A stretch of DNA of 64,000 nt from Streptomyces capitiformicae (GTDB lineage Bacteria; Actinomycetota; Actinomycetes; Streptomycetales; Streptomycetaceae). The translations under genes and the position numbers were made by a program. Shown in pieces: positions 55,759 to 63,852 of this stretch. Where the stretch lies: assembly GCF_002214185.1 (NCBI RefSeq), contig NZ_CP022161.1:62001-126000 (forward strand). Direction: 5' to 3'. Position 1 is the stretch's first letter. Each line of letters starts with the position of its first letter. The notes beneath the pieces are model-generated. The model had not been told where the DNA came from. It searched no databases and was given only the letters and a program-made list of their open reading frames with translations.

Positions 55759-56934
55759 TCATGACTCCACGGTCCCGAGCACGAGCACCTGAATGGCCAG
55801 CACGGCGGCTCCCTGTGCCCAGTCGTGGAAGTCGGAGACCTTGGTCTCCAGCGGCACCGGTGCCGCCAGCGGATGCCGCCCCGCGCGGACGGCCTCGTCC
55901 ACGGCTTTGCCCGCCACCTCCATGAGACCGACCCCTTCACCGGCAAGCAGGATCTTCTGTGGCATGACGAAGTTGGCGATCTGCGCCACGAGCGTGCCCA
56001 GCGCCCGGCCCGCCTCGTCGATGACCCGCGCCGGCAGGGGCTCACCGGCGGCGGCCCCGGCGAGGACCTCCTCGTACGTCGTCCCGCGTCCGGTGGCGGC
56101 CTGGACCTGGTAGCGGATGCTGGGGATGCTCAGCAGGGAGACGGCGCTGCCGCGTTCGCCGTCGGGGGTGAGCGGGCCGGTGGGGTCGATGATCCAGTGG
56201 CGGCCGAAGCCCCGGTCCTCCTCGGCGCAGGGCACCCGTTTGCCGCCCAGGACCAGCCCGTAGCCGATGCCCGCGCCGATGGTGAGGACGACGAAACGGT
56301 CGAGGCCGCGCCCCGCGCCGAACCATGTCTCGGCCTCGACGAGCGCGGCCACGTCGTTCTCGACGACCACCGGCAACCCGGTGCGTTCTTCGACGAGTTC
56401 GGCCAAGGGCACGTCCCGCCACTCCAGGAAGGGCGACTCCCCGACCACCGCTCGGCGCTGGACGAGGCCGCCGACGCCGATGCCGATGCCGGCGAGTGAG
56501 GGGTGGGTGCGCGCCAGTTCGGCCGCCATCCCGGCGAGCAGATCGGCGACGCACTCCGGCTCATGCGTGGTGAGCGGGCGGTCGTACCGGGTGATGATGT
56601 CGCTCCTGAGCGTGGTGACCACGCCGTACACCATGTCCTCGGTGATCTTGAAGCCGATGAAGGTGCGGGACTCGGCGACGATGTCCAGCGGCTGCGAGGG
56701 GCGTCCCTGACGGGCTTCGGCCTGACGGGCTTCAGAAGGCGCGGCGCCCTCGGCGGTCTCGATCAGCAGCCCCGACTCGATCAGCGGTTTGGTCAGCCGG
56801 GTGAGGCTGCCGGCGGACAGGCCGAGGCGCCGGGCGAGTTCGGTGCGCGAGAGCGGTCCGTGCACGAGCACCTGGATCGCCACCGAGCGTTCCCCGGGAC
56901 TGAGCGGCAGCCAACTATCGGCGAGAGCGGTCAT
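55759..56934 (-). CDS. ROK-family transcriptional regulator
   Basis: ROK repressor of 391 residues. Winged helix at about 20-62 (VHGPLSRTELARRLGLSAGS), ROK domain after about 85 (GIGIGVGGLVQRRAVVGESP, VVVENDVAALVEAETW, TIGAGIGYGLVLGGKRVPCA). The usual CXCGXXGC zinc site is replaced here by EDRGFGRHWIIDPTGP, so metal binding is doubtful. It is divergent from a truncated sugar-binding-protein gene and a Gfo/Idh/MocA dehydrogenase. Two similar 13-bp palindromic boxes in the intergenic region (56962, 57046) are likely operators. Confidence 0.9.
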   Translation of the reverse strand: MTALADSWLPLSPGERSVAIQVLVHGPLSRTELARRLGLSAGSLTRLTKPLIESGLLIETAEGAAPSEARQAEARQGRPSQPLDIVAESRTFIGFKITEDMVYGVVTTLRSDIITRYDRPLTTHEPECVADLLAGMAAELARTHPSLAGIGIGVGGLVQRRAVVGESPFLEWRDVPLAELVEERTGLPVVVENDVAALVEAETWFGAGRGLDRFVVLTIGAGIGYGLVLGGKRVPCAEEDRGFGRHWIIDPTGPLTPDGERGSAVSLLSIPSIRYQVQAATGRGTTYEEVLAGAAAGEPLPARVIDEAGRALGTLVAQIANFVMPQKILLAGEGVGLMEVAGKAVDEAVRAGRHPLAAPVPLETKVSDFHDWAQGAAVLAIQVLVLGTVES

Positions 56935-56961
56935 GGGCGCCAGACTCCCACACAGCGTTTA

Positions 56962-56974
56962 TTTCGGACTGAAA
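56962..56974. promoter_or_regulatory. operator-like box 1 (TTTCGGACTGAAA)
   Basis: TTTCGGACTGAAA has TTTC/GAAA arms and matches in length and ends the box at 57046-57058. It lies 28 bp upstream of the ROK start, placed for autorepression. Confidence 0.55.
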
Positions 56975-57044
56975 GCAACAAGCCCATCCTAGGCCAGGAT
57001 CTCACCCTTCAAAAGATGCCCCGCACCCTCTTGACGGCTCAATT

Positions 57045-57059
57045 CTTTCGTGACGAAAG
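57045..57059. promoter_or_regulatory. operator-like box 2 (CTTTCGTGACGAAAG)
   Basis: CTTTCG-TGA-CGAAAG is a perfect palindrome. It lies between a TTGACG (57031-57036, possible -35) and the GGGAG ribosome-binding site of the truncated gene at 57109, so it would cover the promoter for the + strand genes. Likely bound by the divergent ROK protein. Confidence 0.65.
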
Positions 57060-57108
57060 TAAGTGACCGACGGGCCTTGAGGCAGAGCCTGCCGATAAGG
57101 GAGCCACG

Positions 57109-57479
57109 ATGACCATCGCCTCCAACAGTCCACCGATCCGTCGAAGAACAAGACGGGCGCCCGGAAGTGGGTCGCGTATCTGGCCTCCGACAAGTGCCAG
57201 ACCGTGGTCGGCGCGTACGGGGTCGTCTTCCCGGCCACGCCGGCCGGCACCGAGGCCGCCGTCGCCGGATACGAGAAGAAGGGCATCGACGTCTCGGCCT
57301 TCACCGAACCGGTGGCCGACACGGAGAACTTCCGGACCTTCTCCTACCCGATCACCAACTACGCGGCGGACGTCACGGCGCTCATGAAGCCCGCGATGGA
57401 GGACATCTACGGCAACAGCGCGCCGGTGAGCGGCCTCGACGAGACCAACGCCCAGATCAACCTGATTCTCGACCAGTGA
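57109..57479 (+). pseudogene. remnant of a sugar ABC substrate-binding protein (5' part deleted)
   Basis: The frame from about 57111 to the stop at 57479 reads like the last 120 residues of a family-1 sugar-binding protein (LQQSTDPSKNKTGARKWVAY, then YGVVFPATPAGTEAAV and YEKKGIDVSAFTEPVADTEN). A good ribosome-binding site (AAGGGAG) and ATG at 57109 precede it but in another frame, so the original start region appears joined to the tail by a deletion. Translation from that ATG gives an arginine/proline-rich nonsense product. The permease genes that should follow are absent. The control region (ROK boxes) upstream is intact. Confidence 0.82.
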
Positions 57480-57514
57480 CACAACCCATGACTCGACCAG
57501 TGTCTCGATCAGTG
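57468..57514 (+). repeat. three short direct repeats after the pseudogene
   Basis: CTCGACCAGTG occurs at 57468-57478 and 57492-57502, and CTCGATCAGTG at 57504-57514. The first copy includes the stop region of the binding-protein remnant. They look like small local duplications. Confidence 0.85.
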
Positions 57515-57529
57515 AAGGACACCTCTTAC

Positions 57530-58732
57530 ATGACGTTCTCCCTCGGCATCGTCGGCGCCGGCCAGTTCTCCGGCCAGTTCGCCACGCTGTTCCAGGCCCA
57601 CCCGGGTGTCAGTGACGTCTACGTCACCGATCTGCTGCCCGAGCGGGCCGAGCAACTCGCCGCCGCACAGGGACTCGCCGGTACGTTCCCCTCGTACGAG
57701 GCGATGCTGGAGTCGAAGGCGGTGGACGCCGTCGCGATCTTCACCCAGCGCTGGACACACGGGCCGCTGGTGCTCCAGGGCCTGGGCGCCGGCAAGCACG
57801 TGTACTCCGCGGTCCCCATGGCGATCACCACGGAGGAGATAGCGGCGATCATCGACGCGGTCCGGGCGACCGGGCTGACGTACATGATGGGTGAGACCAG
57901 CCAGTACAACCCGGCGACCGTACACGCCCGCAACCAGATCGCCGAGGGCGCCTTCGGGCGGCTCTTCTACGCCGAGGGCGACTACGTCCACGACATGGAT
58001 CTGGGGTTCTACGAGGCGTACCAGTACAGCGGCGGCGAGAACTGGAAGGCGACCGCGAGCTATCCGCCGCTGCTGTACCCGACGCACTCGGTGGGCGGGG
58101 TGCTCGGGGCCTGGCAGACGCACGCGGTGAGCGTGTCGGCGATCGGGGTGGTCGACGGGCGCGGGGACGGTGTCTTCGACAAGGAGGTCAGCCAGTTCGG
58201 CAACGACTTCTCCAACGCGACCGCGCTGTTCGAGGTGGCGGGCGGCGGTTCGTTCCGTACGAACGAGTTCCGGCGGGTGGGCTATCCGTCGCAGATCCGG
58301 GAGTCGCGTTTCCGGTTCTTCGGGACGGACGCCAGCATGGAGCAGCTCGCCACGGTGGCGTTGTGGCAGGACAAGAAGGGGGTGAAGGACATCAGCGAGC
58401 TCCTTGAGCCCAAGCCCACCTTGTCCCCCGACGACCCCTCACTCCAGCACATCTCGCCGGATCTGCGGGCCGCCTTCACCTCCGGTTCGGCGCCGGTGCA
58501 CGACCGGTCGCGGCTGCCGCGGGAGTTCGACAACCTGCACAACGGTCACGAGGGCAGCCACCACTTCCTGGTGGACGACTTCGTGACCGCCGTCAACACA
58601 CGGACCCTGCCGTCGGTGAACGCGTGGGCGGCGGCCCGCTACACCCTGCCGGGCATCGTGGCGCACGAGTCCGCGCGGCAGGGTGGGGTGCGACTGGAGA
58701 TCCCGGACTTCGGGGACGCGCCCGAGGCGTGA
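57530..58732 (+). CDS. Gfo/Idh/MocA-family oxidoreductase
   Basis: NAD(P)-dependent dehydrogenase of 400 residues. The Rossmann start is SLGIVGAGQFSGQFATLFQA, the middle holds AGKHVYSAVPMA in the position of the EKP motif (Lys present, Pro present, Glu replaced by Tyr/Ser) and YPPLLYPTHSVGGVLGAW supplies the catalytic histidine. These enzymes oxidise or epimerise sugars and inositols. ATG follows GAAGGACA. It stands downstream of the ROK boxes and the transporter remnant, so it is the surviving catabolic gene of that locus. Substrate unknown. Confidence 0.9.
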   Translation: MTFSLGIVGAGQFSGQFATLFQAHPGVSDVYVTDLLPERAEQLAAAQGLAGTFPSYEAMLESKAVDAVAIFTQRWTHGPLVLQGLGAGKHVYSAVPMAITTEEIAAIIDAVRATGLTYMMGETSQYNPATVHARNQIAEGAFGRLFYAEGDYVHDMDLGFYEAYQYSGGENWKATASYPPLLYPTHSVGGVLGAWQTHAVSVSAIGVVDGRGDGVFDKEVSQFGNDFSNATALFEVAGGGSFRTNEFRRVGYPSQIRESRFRFFGTDASMEQLATVALWQDKKGVKDISELLEPKPTLSPDDPSLQHISPDLRAAFTSGSAPVHDRSRLPREFDNLHNGHEGSHHFLVDDFVTAVNTRTLPSVNAWAAARYTLPGIVAHESARQGGVRLEIPDFGDAPEA

Positions 58733-58772
58733 CGTTTCACCGCCCTCCGCGAGCCGGGCTCCTGGTTGCGTG

Positions 58773-59468
58773 TCAGGTGCCCGGCTTGCGGCCGTACACG
58801 TAGACGTCGTCGCCCTTCTTCAGCAGCGACCAGTACTTCTTGGCGTCGGTCTTCGTCAGGTTGACGCAGCCACGGGAGCCGGGCGGGTTCCACATGCTGA
58901 CGGCGGCGGCGTGGAAGGCCTGGCCGCCGTCGAAGAACTGGCTGTACGGCATCGGCACGTCGTAGATCGACGACACGTGGTCGATGTCGCGCCAGTAGAT
59001 CTTCTTCAGGCCGGTGCGGGTCTCGTAGCCGTCACGGCCGGTACGGACGGGCACGGGTCCGTAGACGAGCTTCTTGCCGTCCTGGATCCAGCTCAGCTGG
59101 AGGGTGAGGTTGACGCAGGCTATCCGGCCCTTGTTGGTCGGGCACTTGCCGGCCTTGTTGGGGTTCTTGCCGACGGCCTTCTGCTTGTTCATGAGGTCCA
59201 TCACGCCCCAGGTGACGGAACCCGCGTAGCCGATGTTCGGTGTGATGCCGTGCTTGGTCTGGAAGGCCTTGATCGCCTTGCAGTCGGCGGCGGACTGCTT
59301 GCCGTCGACCGGGCGGCCGAGGAACTTCTCCACCTGCTTCTGGTACGGCCCTGTCTGCGTCGTACAACTCGCCGCCTGCGCGGGCGCGGTGCCCAGCGCG
59401 AGCGCGAGCGGTGTCAGCAGGCCGGTGATCGTGAGCGCTACGGCGCCTCTTCTTCCTCTGTCCCCCAT
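58773..59468 (-). CDS. secreted L,D-transpeptidase (YkuD) with peptidoglycan-binding segment
   Basis: Secreted protein of 231 residues with a Sec signal ending TAPAQAAS. Residues about 38-90 form a peptidoglycan-binding-like repeat (YQKQVEKFLGRPVDGKQSAA, then GSVTWGVMD). Residues about 115-228 are a YkuD domain with the catalytic motif HAAAVSMWNPPGSRGCVNLT, where the Cys of SRGCVN is the nucleophile. It should cross-link stem peptides of the wall. Divergent from an AhpD-like gene. Confidence 0.92.
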   Translation of the reverse strand: MGDRGRRGAVALTITGLLTPLALALGTAPAQAASCTTQTGPYQKQVEKFLGRPVDGKQSAADCKAIKAFQTKHGITPNIGYAGSVTWGVMDLMNKQKAVGKNPNKAGKCPTNKGRIACVNLTLQLSWIQDGKKLVYGPVPVRTGRDGYETRTGLKKIYWRDIDHVSSIYDVPMPYSQFFDGGQAFHAAAVSMWNPPGSRGCVNLTKTDAKKYWSLLKKGDDVYVYGRKPGT

Positions 59469-59602
59469 GGTCAGCCTTTCCCTCTCCCCTGCATCGGTCG
59501 TTGTGTGTACGTAGACAGGCGGCGGGGCTGGGCGGTTGTGGCGTTGCTCGCGTTGAGACAGAACAGTTACACGGCGAGAATTTCGGATATAGAGTTCTCC
59601 CC

Positions 59603-60088
59603 ATGAGCAACAGCGATTCCGTAACGCGCGTGGCCCTCAAGAAAATCACCCCTGATGTGTCCGGTGCGATGGGCTCCCTGCACGCCGCCGCCGTTTCCGC
59701 GGCGCGGGACGCGAAGGTCGAGCCGGAGATTCTCGAACTGATCCGCATTCGCGCGTCGCAGATCAACGGCTGCGCGTTCTGTCTGGACATGCACACCAAG
59801 GACGCCCGCGCCCAGGGCGAGACCGAGCAGCGGATCTACGCGCTCAACGCGTGGGAGGAGACCCCCTTCTTCACCGCCCGCGAGCGCGCCGCACTGGCGT
59901 TGACCGAGGCGGTGACGCTGGTCCACGACGGGCATGTCCCGGATTCCGTCTACGCGGCGGCCGCCGAGGTCTTCGACGAGGAGCAGATCGCGGCACTGAT
60001 CTGGGCTGCCACCGTCATCAACGCGTACAACCGGATCGCCATCGCGACCCGAATGGTTCCGGGGGCTTACCAGCCCGCCCAGAAGTAG
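59603..60088 (+). CDS. carboxymuconolactone decarboxylase/AhpD-fold protein
   Basis: AhpD-like protein of 161 residues. The redox centre is INGCAFCLDMHTKDAR, a CX2C followed by the proton-relay histidine, normal for alkylhydroperoxidase-type members. It may reduce peroxides with a lipoyl partner or decarboxylate a lactone. ATG at 59603; the frame extends to 59501 without ribosome-binding site or family match. A GATATAG lies upstream as a possible -10. It ends at a bidirectional hairpin (60158-60186). No partner AhpC is adjacent. Confidence 0.88.
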   Translation: MSNSDSVTRVALKKITPDVSGAMGSLHAAAVSAARDAKVEPEILELIRIRASQINGCAFCLDMHTKDARAQGETEQRIYALNAWEETPFFTARERAALALTEAVTLVHDGHVPDSVYAAAAEVFDEEQIAALIWAATVINAYNRIAIATRMVPGAYQPAQK

Positions 60089-60157
60089 ACCGGAATCCCT
60101 CCGGGAAACTTCCGGAACTTCGGGAACGGATTTCCCTGATTCAGGAACGCCGAATTA

Positions 60158-60186
60158 CGCCGGGCCGTATCGAATGCGGCCCGGCG
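60158..60186. terminator. bidirectional terminator hairpin
   Basis: CGCCGGGCCG (60158-60167) pairs with CGGCCCGGCG (60177-60186) around a 9-nt loop, between the convergent AhpD-like and aminodeoxychorismate-lyase-like genes. A T-rich stretch (CTTTTTCT, about 60216) follows on the + strand. Confidence 0.85.
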
Positions 60187-60191
60187 CTTAT

Positions 60192-60215
60192 CCGTATGCG
60201 TATCTGTATCCGTAT
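60192..60215. repeat. four 6-bp NNGTAT tandem units
   Basis: CCGTAT, GCGTAT, CTGTAT and CCGTAT stand in line at 60192-60215, ending eight bases before the lyase stop codon on the opposite strand. Small, purely intergenic. Confidence 0.8.
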
Positions 60216-60222
60216 CTTTTTC

Positions 60223-61029
60223 TCAGTTGTCGGGGAGCGGCTCCATCAGGCCGTCCAGCCATTCCCGCCATTCCGGAGCGTGGACGGCCGGGCCGGCGGT
60301 CATCGGCCGCCCGGTCCAGGCGGCGACCGGCCGGATCCCGTGGAGGGCGTTGACGAGCCACACCTCACGGCCGTCGAGCTCGGCCAGGGAGCGCTCGCGG
60401 TGGGCGACGCGGACGCCGATGGTCGCGGCCCGCTCCTGGATGAGCCCCATGGTGACGCCGGCGAGGACGGGGAGGCGTGGCGGCGGCGTACAGAGGGTGT
60501 CGTCCTCCCACCACACGATGCTGGAGTTGGCGGACTCCAGGACCAGTCCCGAGGGCGCGATCAGTACGGCCTCGTCGGCGCCGGTGCCGGCCGCCCGTCC
60601 CCGCACCCGGGCCAGGACGTCCAGGTCCGGCCCCTTGCGGCGGGGCACGGTACGCGGGTCGGCCTGGCCGGCCGCCCAGACCCGTACGTCCGGGGTGAGG
60701 GCCGGCGCGTGCCGGAGCAGCAGCCTCAACTCCAGTGATCCCGCCGCGAGTTCCACGCGGGGGAACCACTCCCCCGTGCGCGGCAGCGCGGTCGTCATGT
60801 CCTTCCAGAACTCCACGACCTGTTCCAGAGGCGGTGCTCCGCACTCGCCGCAGCCCCGCAGGAACCGCTCCCGGTGCCGGTCGAAACCGCGCACCCGTCC
60901 GTCACGCAACAGCCACGAGTCCGCGACCAGGAGGCGTCCGCTCTGCGCCGGGCCAGGGGTCAGGCCCCGCCCCGGCGACCAGGTCGACAGACCTTCCGCG
61001 ATGGCCGGTTGTGTCACTCCGTACTCCAT
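60223..61029 (-). CDS. class IV PLP aminotransferase / aminodeoxychorismate-lyase-like enzyme
   Basis: Fold type IV PLP enzyme of 268 residues. KGPDLDVLARV contains the likely Schiff-base lysine, and GADEAVLIAPSGLVLESANS is the characteristic segment of 4-amino-4-deoxychorismate lyases and branched-chain aminotransferases; LPVLAGVTMGLIQE is the phosphate loop. Possible products are p-aminobenzoate or a transaminated precursor. Last gene of a four-gene minus-strand operon with a flavin monooxygenase 13 bp upstream and two adenylate-forming enzymes, so it probably serves a natural-product pathway rather than folate synthesis. Confidence 0.82.
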   Translation of the reverse strand: MEYGVTQPAIAEGLSTWSPGRGLTPGPAQSGRLLVADSWLLRDGRVRGFDRHRERFLRGCGECGAPPLEQVVEFWKDMTTALPRTGEWFPRVELAAGSLELRLLLRHAPALTPDVRVWAAGQADPRTVPRRKGPDLDVLARVRGRAAGTGADEAVLIAPSGLVLESANSSIVWWEDDTLCTPPPRLPVLAGVTMGLIQERAATIGVRVAHRERSLAELDGREVWLVNALHGIRPVAAWTGRPMTAGPAVHAPEWREWLDGLMEPLPDN

Positions 61030-61042
61030 CGGTCTTTCCGTT

Positions 61043-62227
61043 TCAGTACTTGCGGCCCGCGACGGCCGGGGACCCGTGCCGGGGTCCGTAGGGCGCGTGC
61101 TCCAGCCAGGCGCCGCAGCGGGGCACGACGGGCGCGAGGGCGGCCGCGGCGCGCTGCTTGACGCGGAGGATACGGCGCCGGGGCCGCAGATGGTCCAGGG
61201 CCGTGCCGGCGGCGGCGCTGTTGAACAGGCCCGCCGAGCGCCGGACCGCGGCGAAGGAGGCGACCGCTTCGGGCCTGCCGTCGGCGACGGCTTCGGCAGC
61301 GGCGGCCGCGTCCGCGATACCACTGTTCATGCCGCGGGCCCCGAACGGCGGGAAGAGGTGGGCCGCCTCGCCGACGAGCAGCACCCGGCGGTGCGGGTCG
61401 GTGAAGGCGGCGGCAACCTTGCGCAGGAAGCGGTACGTGGACACCCACAGGATCCGCTCGCCGTAGCCCTCGCCCACCACCTTCGGCAGCCAGCGCCGTA
61501 CGGCCTCCTCGGTGCCGTACTCCTGCGCCGCGTCGTCGTCGCGGCACTGGAGGTCGACCTGGAAACCTCCGGTGAACGGCACCCGCATGACGCTGCGGCC
61601 GCCGAGGTCCGGGTGCTCGTAGTGGAAGACCCGCTCCAGGGGCAGCTCGGCTCCGGGGATGTCGGCGATGTCCGCGACGACGTGGAAGCCGTCGCCATGG
61701 GTGCCCTCCAGGGGGATGCCCAGTTCGCGCCGTACGGCGGAGCGGGCGCCGTCGGCGGCCACGGCGTGGGTGCCCGTCCAGGTACGGCCGTCCTCGTCGG
61801 TGAGCCGCACTCCGGTCGGATCGGTGTGCACGCCGGTGATTCTGGCGTCCCACGCGAACTCCACGCCCGCGTCCTGGCAGGCGGCGAGCAGGAAGCGCTC
61901 GGTGTCGACCTGGCGGAGGCTGGTGAAGGGCGGAGTGCCGGTGGGCGGGGGGAAGGTGCGGGAGTACACCTCGCGGCCCCGGTACAGGGTCCGCTTGGTC
62001 TGCCAGGTCCGGCCGTACGCGGCGATCTCGGCCGCCAGTCCCGGGCGCATCCCTTCGAGGAGTTCCAGGGTCTCGCGGTGGACGAACAGGGCGCGGCTAC
62101 CCGGGCGTTCGCGGCCCTCGGGGTCGGCTTCGAGCAGGGTGACGGGGAGGTCGTGGGCGCGCAGGGCGAGGGCCGCGGAGAGGCCCACGGGGCCGGCGCC
62201 CACGACGAGGACGGGCGAAGTCGTCAT
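61043..62227 (-). CDS. FAD-dependent aromatic-ring-type monooxygenase
   Basis: Class A flavin monooxygenase of 394 residues. FAD motif PVLVVGAGPVGLSAALALRA, middle motif AVAADGARSAVRRELGI and closing motif LLVGEAAHLFPPFGARGMNS. In the closing motif the normal GD aspartate is a glutamate, which is conservative but notable. QVDTERFLLAACQDAGVEF marks similarity to MhpA/UbiH-like hydroxylases. ATG overlaps the stop of the upstream ligase (62224-62227). It likely hydroxylates an intermediate made by the neighbouring ligase and PLP enzymes. Confidence 0.88.
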   Translation of the reverse strand: MTTSPVLVVGAGPVGLSAALALRAHDLPVTLLEADPEGRERPGSRALFVHRETLELLEGMRPGLAAEIAAYGRTWQTKRTLYRGREVYSRTFPPPTGTPPFTSLRQVDTERFLLAACQDAGVEFAWDARITGVHTDPTGVRLTDEDGRTWTGTHAVAADGARSAVRRELGIPLEGTHGDGFHVVADIADIPGAELPLERVFHYEHPDLGGRSVMRVPFTGGFQVDLQCRDDDAAQEYGTEEAVRRWLPKVVGEGYGERILWVSTYRFLRKVAAAFTDPHRRVLLVGEAAHLFPPFGARGMNSGIADAAAAAEAVADGRPEAVASFAAVRRSAGLFNSAAAGTALDHLRPRRRILRVKQRAAAALAPVVPRCGAWLEHAPYGPRHGSPAVAGRKY

Positions 62228-63849
62228 GTGCGGGCGCTCTCGGTCAGCATGCGGGTGATCTCGACCCGTTTGACCTTCCAGGTGGAGGTCATGGGCAGCT
62301 CCTCGAACCGCCACTGTCGGGGCTCCGCCATGGTCGGCAGGTCGGCGGTGGCCTCCCGCCAGCGCCGCAGGTCCAGGGGGCGTTCGCCGCGTACGCACAC
62401 CACGGGGACGGGTTCGCGGTCGACGCCGGGCACGATGACGACCTCGCGCAGCTCCTCCAGACGGGACATCAGGGTGTCCTCGACCTCCAGGTTGCTGTGC
62501 ACGGAGTCGATCTGGTCGATCTCACGGTCGATCAGATAGAGGGCGCCCCAGCGGCTCTGGTAGCCCATGTCGCCCATCTGCCACCAGCCGCCGTCGAGTT
62601 GGCGCAGATAGCGCTCGCGGGCGCCGAGGTAGGTGAGGATACGGCCCCGGGTGCGGGCCTCGATCCGGCCGGGGGCGCCGGGGCGGACCCGGCGGCCGTC
62701 CTCGTCCGCGACCCGGACGCGGGTGAAGCCCGGGATGCCGATGCCGACCCTGCGGCCGTCGGCGCGGGCGGCGCTGCGGCGCGTGAACCACTGGAAGGCG
62801 ACCGGGCCGGTCTCGCTCTGCCCGTACAGCTGGATGAGCCACGGCGAGCGCCGCCCGGACGCGTCGAGGAGCCGCTGCACGGTACGCGGGTGGATGGCGT
62901 CGAAGGTGGAGCCGTACGAGCGGACGCGGGCCAGCGGCGCCCCGGGGGCGTCCGCCAGTTCCTCCCACAGGACGAAGGTGTTGGGGTGGGTCTCGACGAT
63001 GCCGGGGCGGTGGCGGGCCAGCAGCGGGCCCACGTTCGCCGGTTCGGGATCGGTGATGAGGACCAGCGGGCTGCCGAAGTGCAGCAGGACACCGAGCAGA
63101 TGGTAGAAGCGCGAGTGCACGAAGGACATGTGCAGGGCGGCTGTCTCGCCCCGGGTGGGCCAGCCCATCGCCTTCTGCGGGACGAGCCGGTTCCACATCG
63201 TGTTCGGGCAGTGCACTGCCAGCTTGGGGAGGCCGGTGGTGCCCGAGCTGTGGGTGATGAGCGAGGGGTCGCGGGGGTGGAGGCGCACGGCGGCCGGGGT
63301 CTCGGCGCCGGCGTACTTCCGCAGCGGTTCGGCGCCGGGGGCGTCGTCGACGGAGAGGGTACGGCGTACGAGTCCGGTGAGTTCGACGTCGTTCAGGGGG
63401 CCTTCGAGCTTGGCCCGGTCGGTGATCAGCCAGGGCTTGTGGAGGCGTTCGAGGAGCTGACCGACGACGGGGCCCGCGAGGCCGGGCGACAGGAGCACGG
63501 GGACGGCGCCGATACGGGAGACCGCGCAGGTCAGCAGCACGATGTCGACGTTGTCCGTCTTGTGGACCACGACCTGCTCGGAGGGGCGCACGCCCGCTTC
63601 CCAGAGACGGCCGGAGAGTTCGTCGACCACGTCGGCGAGGACCGGGTAGGTGAGGTCGGTCCCGAGGGCCGGGTTGACGTCGAGAGGGCGGTCCAGGGTG
63701 ACGAAGACGGGCCCGTGGCGGTCGGCGGCCTCCCTGAGCATCGAGCCCAGGTAGAAGCCGCGCCCGGCGAGTGTTTCCGGCCGGCGAGTGGCCTGATGCT
63801 GGTCGCGCATATGGCCAGACCTTTCTGCGGGGGTGGAGGTGTCGGCCAT
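62224..63849 (-). CDS. class I adenylate-forming enzyme (acyl-CoA synthetase-like)
   Basis: AMP-binding enzyme of 541 residues. THSSGTTGLPK is the P-loop motif, YGQSETGPVAFQWF the A5 region, WWQMGDMGYQSRWG the A7 region and IDREIDQIDSVHSN the hinge. The C-terminal SMTSTWKVKRVEI-like end (TSTWKVKRVE) provides the catalytic lysine region. It should activate a carboxylic acid in the biosynthetic operon. Another ligase ends three bases before its ATG (63849), so both are coupled. Confidence 0.9.
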   Translation of the reverse strand: MADTSTPAERSGHMRDQHQATRRPETLAGRGFYLGSMLREAADRHGPVFVTLDRPLDVNPALGTDLTYPVLADVVDELSGRLWEAGVRPSEQVVVHKTDNVDIVLLTCAVSRIGAVPVLLSPGLAGPVVGQLLERLHKPWLITDRAKLEGPLNDVELTGLVRRTLSVDDAPGAEPLRKYAGAETPAAVRLHPRDPSLITHSSGTTGLPKLAVHCPNTMWNRLVPQKAMGWPTRGETAALHMSFVHSRFYHLLGVLLHFGSPLVLITDPEPANVGPLLARHRPGIVETHPNTFVLWEELADAPGAPLARVRSYGSTFDAIHPRTVQRLLDASGRRSPWLIQLYGQSETGPVAFQWFTRRSAARADGRRVGIGIPGFTRVRVADEDGRRVRPGAPGRIEARTRGRILTYLGARERYLRQLDGGWWQMGDMGYQSRWGALYLIDREIDQIDSVHSNLEVEDTLMSRLEELREVVIVPGVDREPVPVVCVRGERPLDLRRWREATADLPTMAEPRQWRFEELPMTSTWKVKRVEITRMLTESART

Positions 63850-63852
63850 GAC

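Noticed and set aside
57109..57387. 92-codon frame beginning at the ATG of the binding-protein remnant.
   Set aside because: After six ordinary residues it becomes an Arg/Pro/Ser-rich out-of-frame reading of the remnant; treated as part of the pseudogene.
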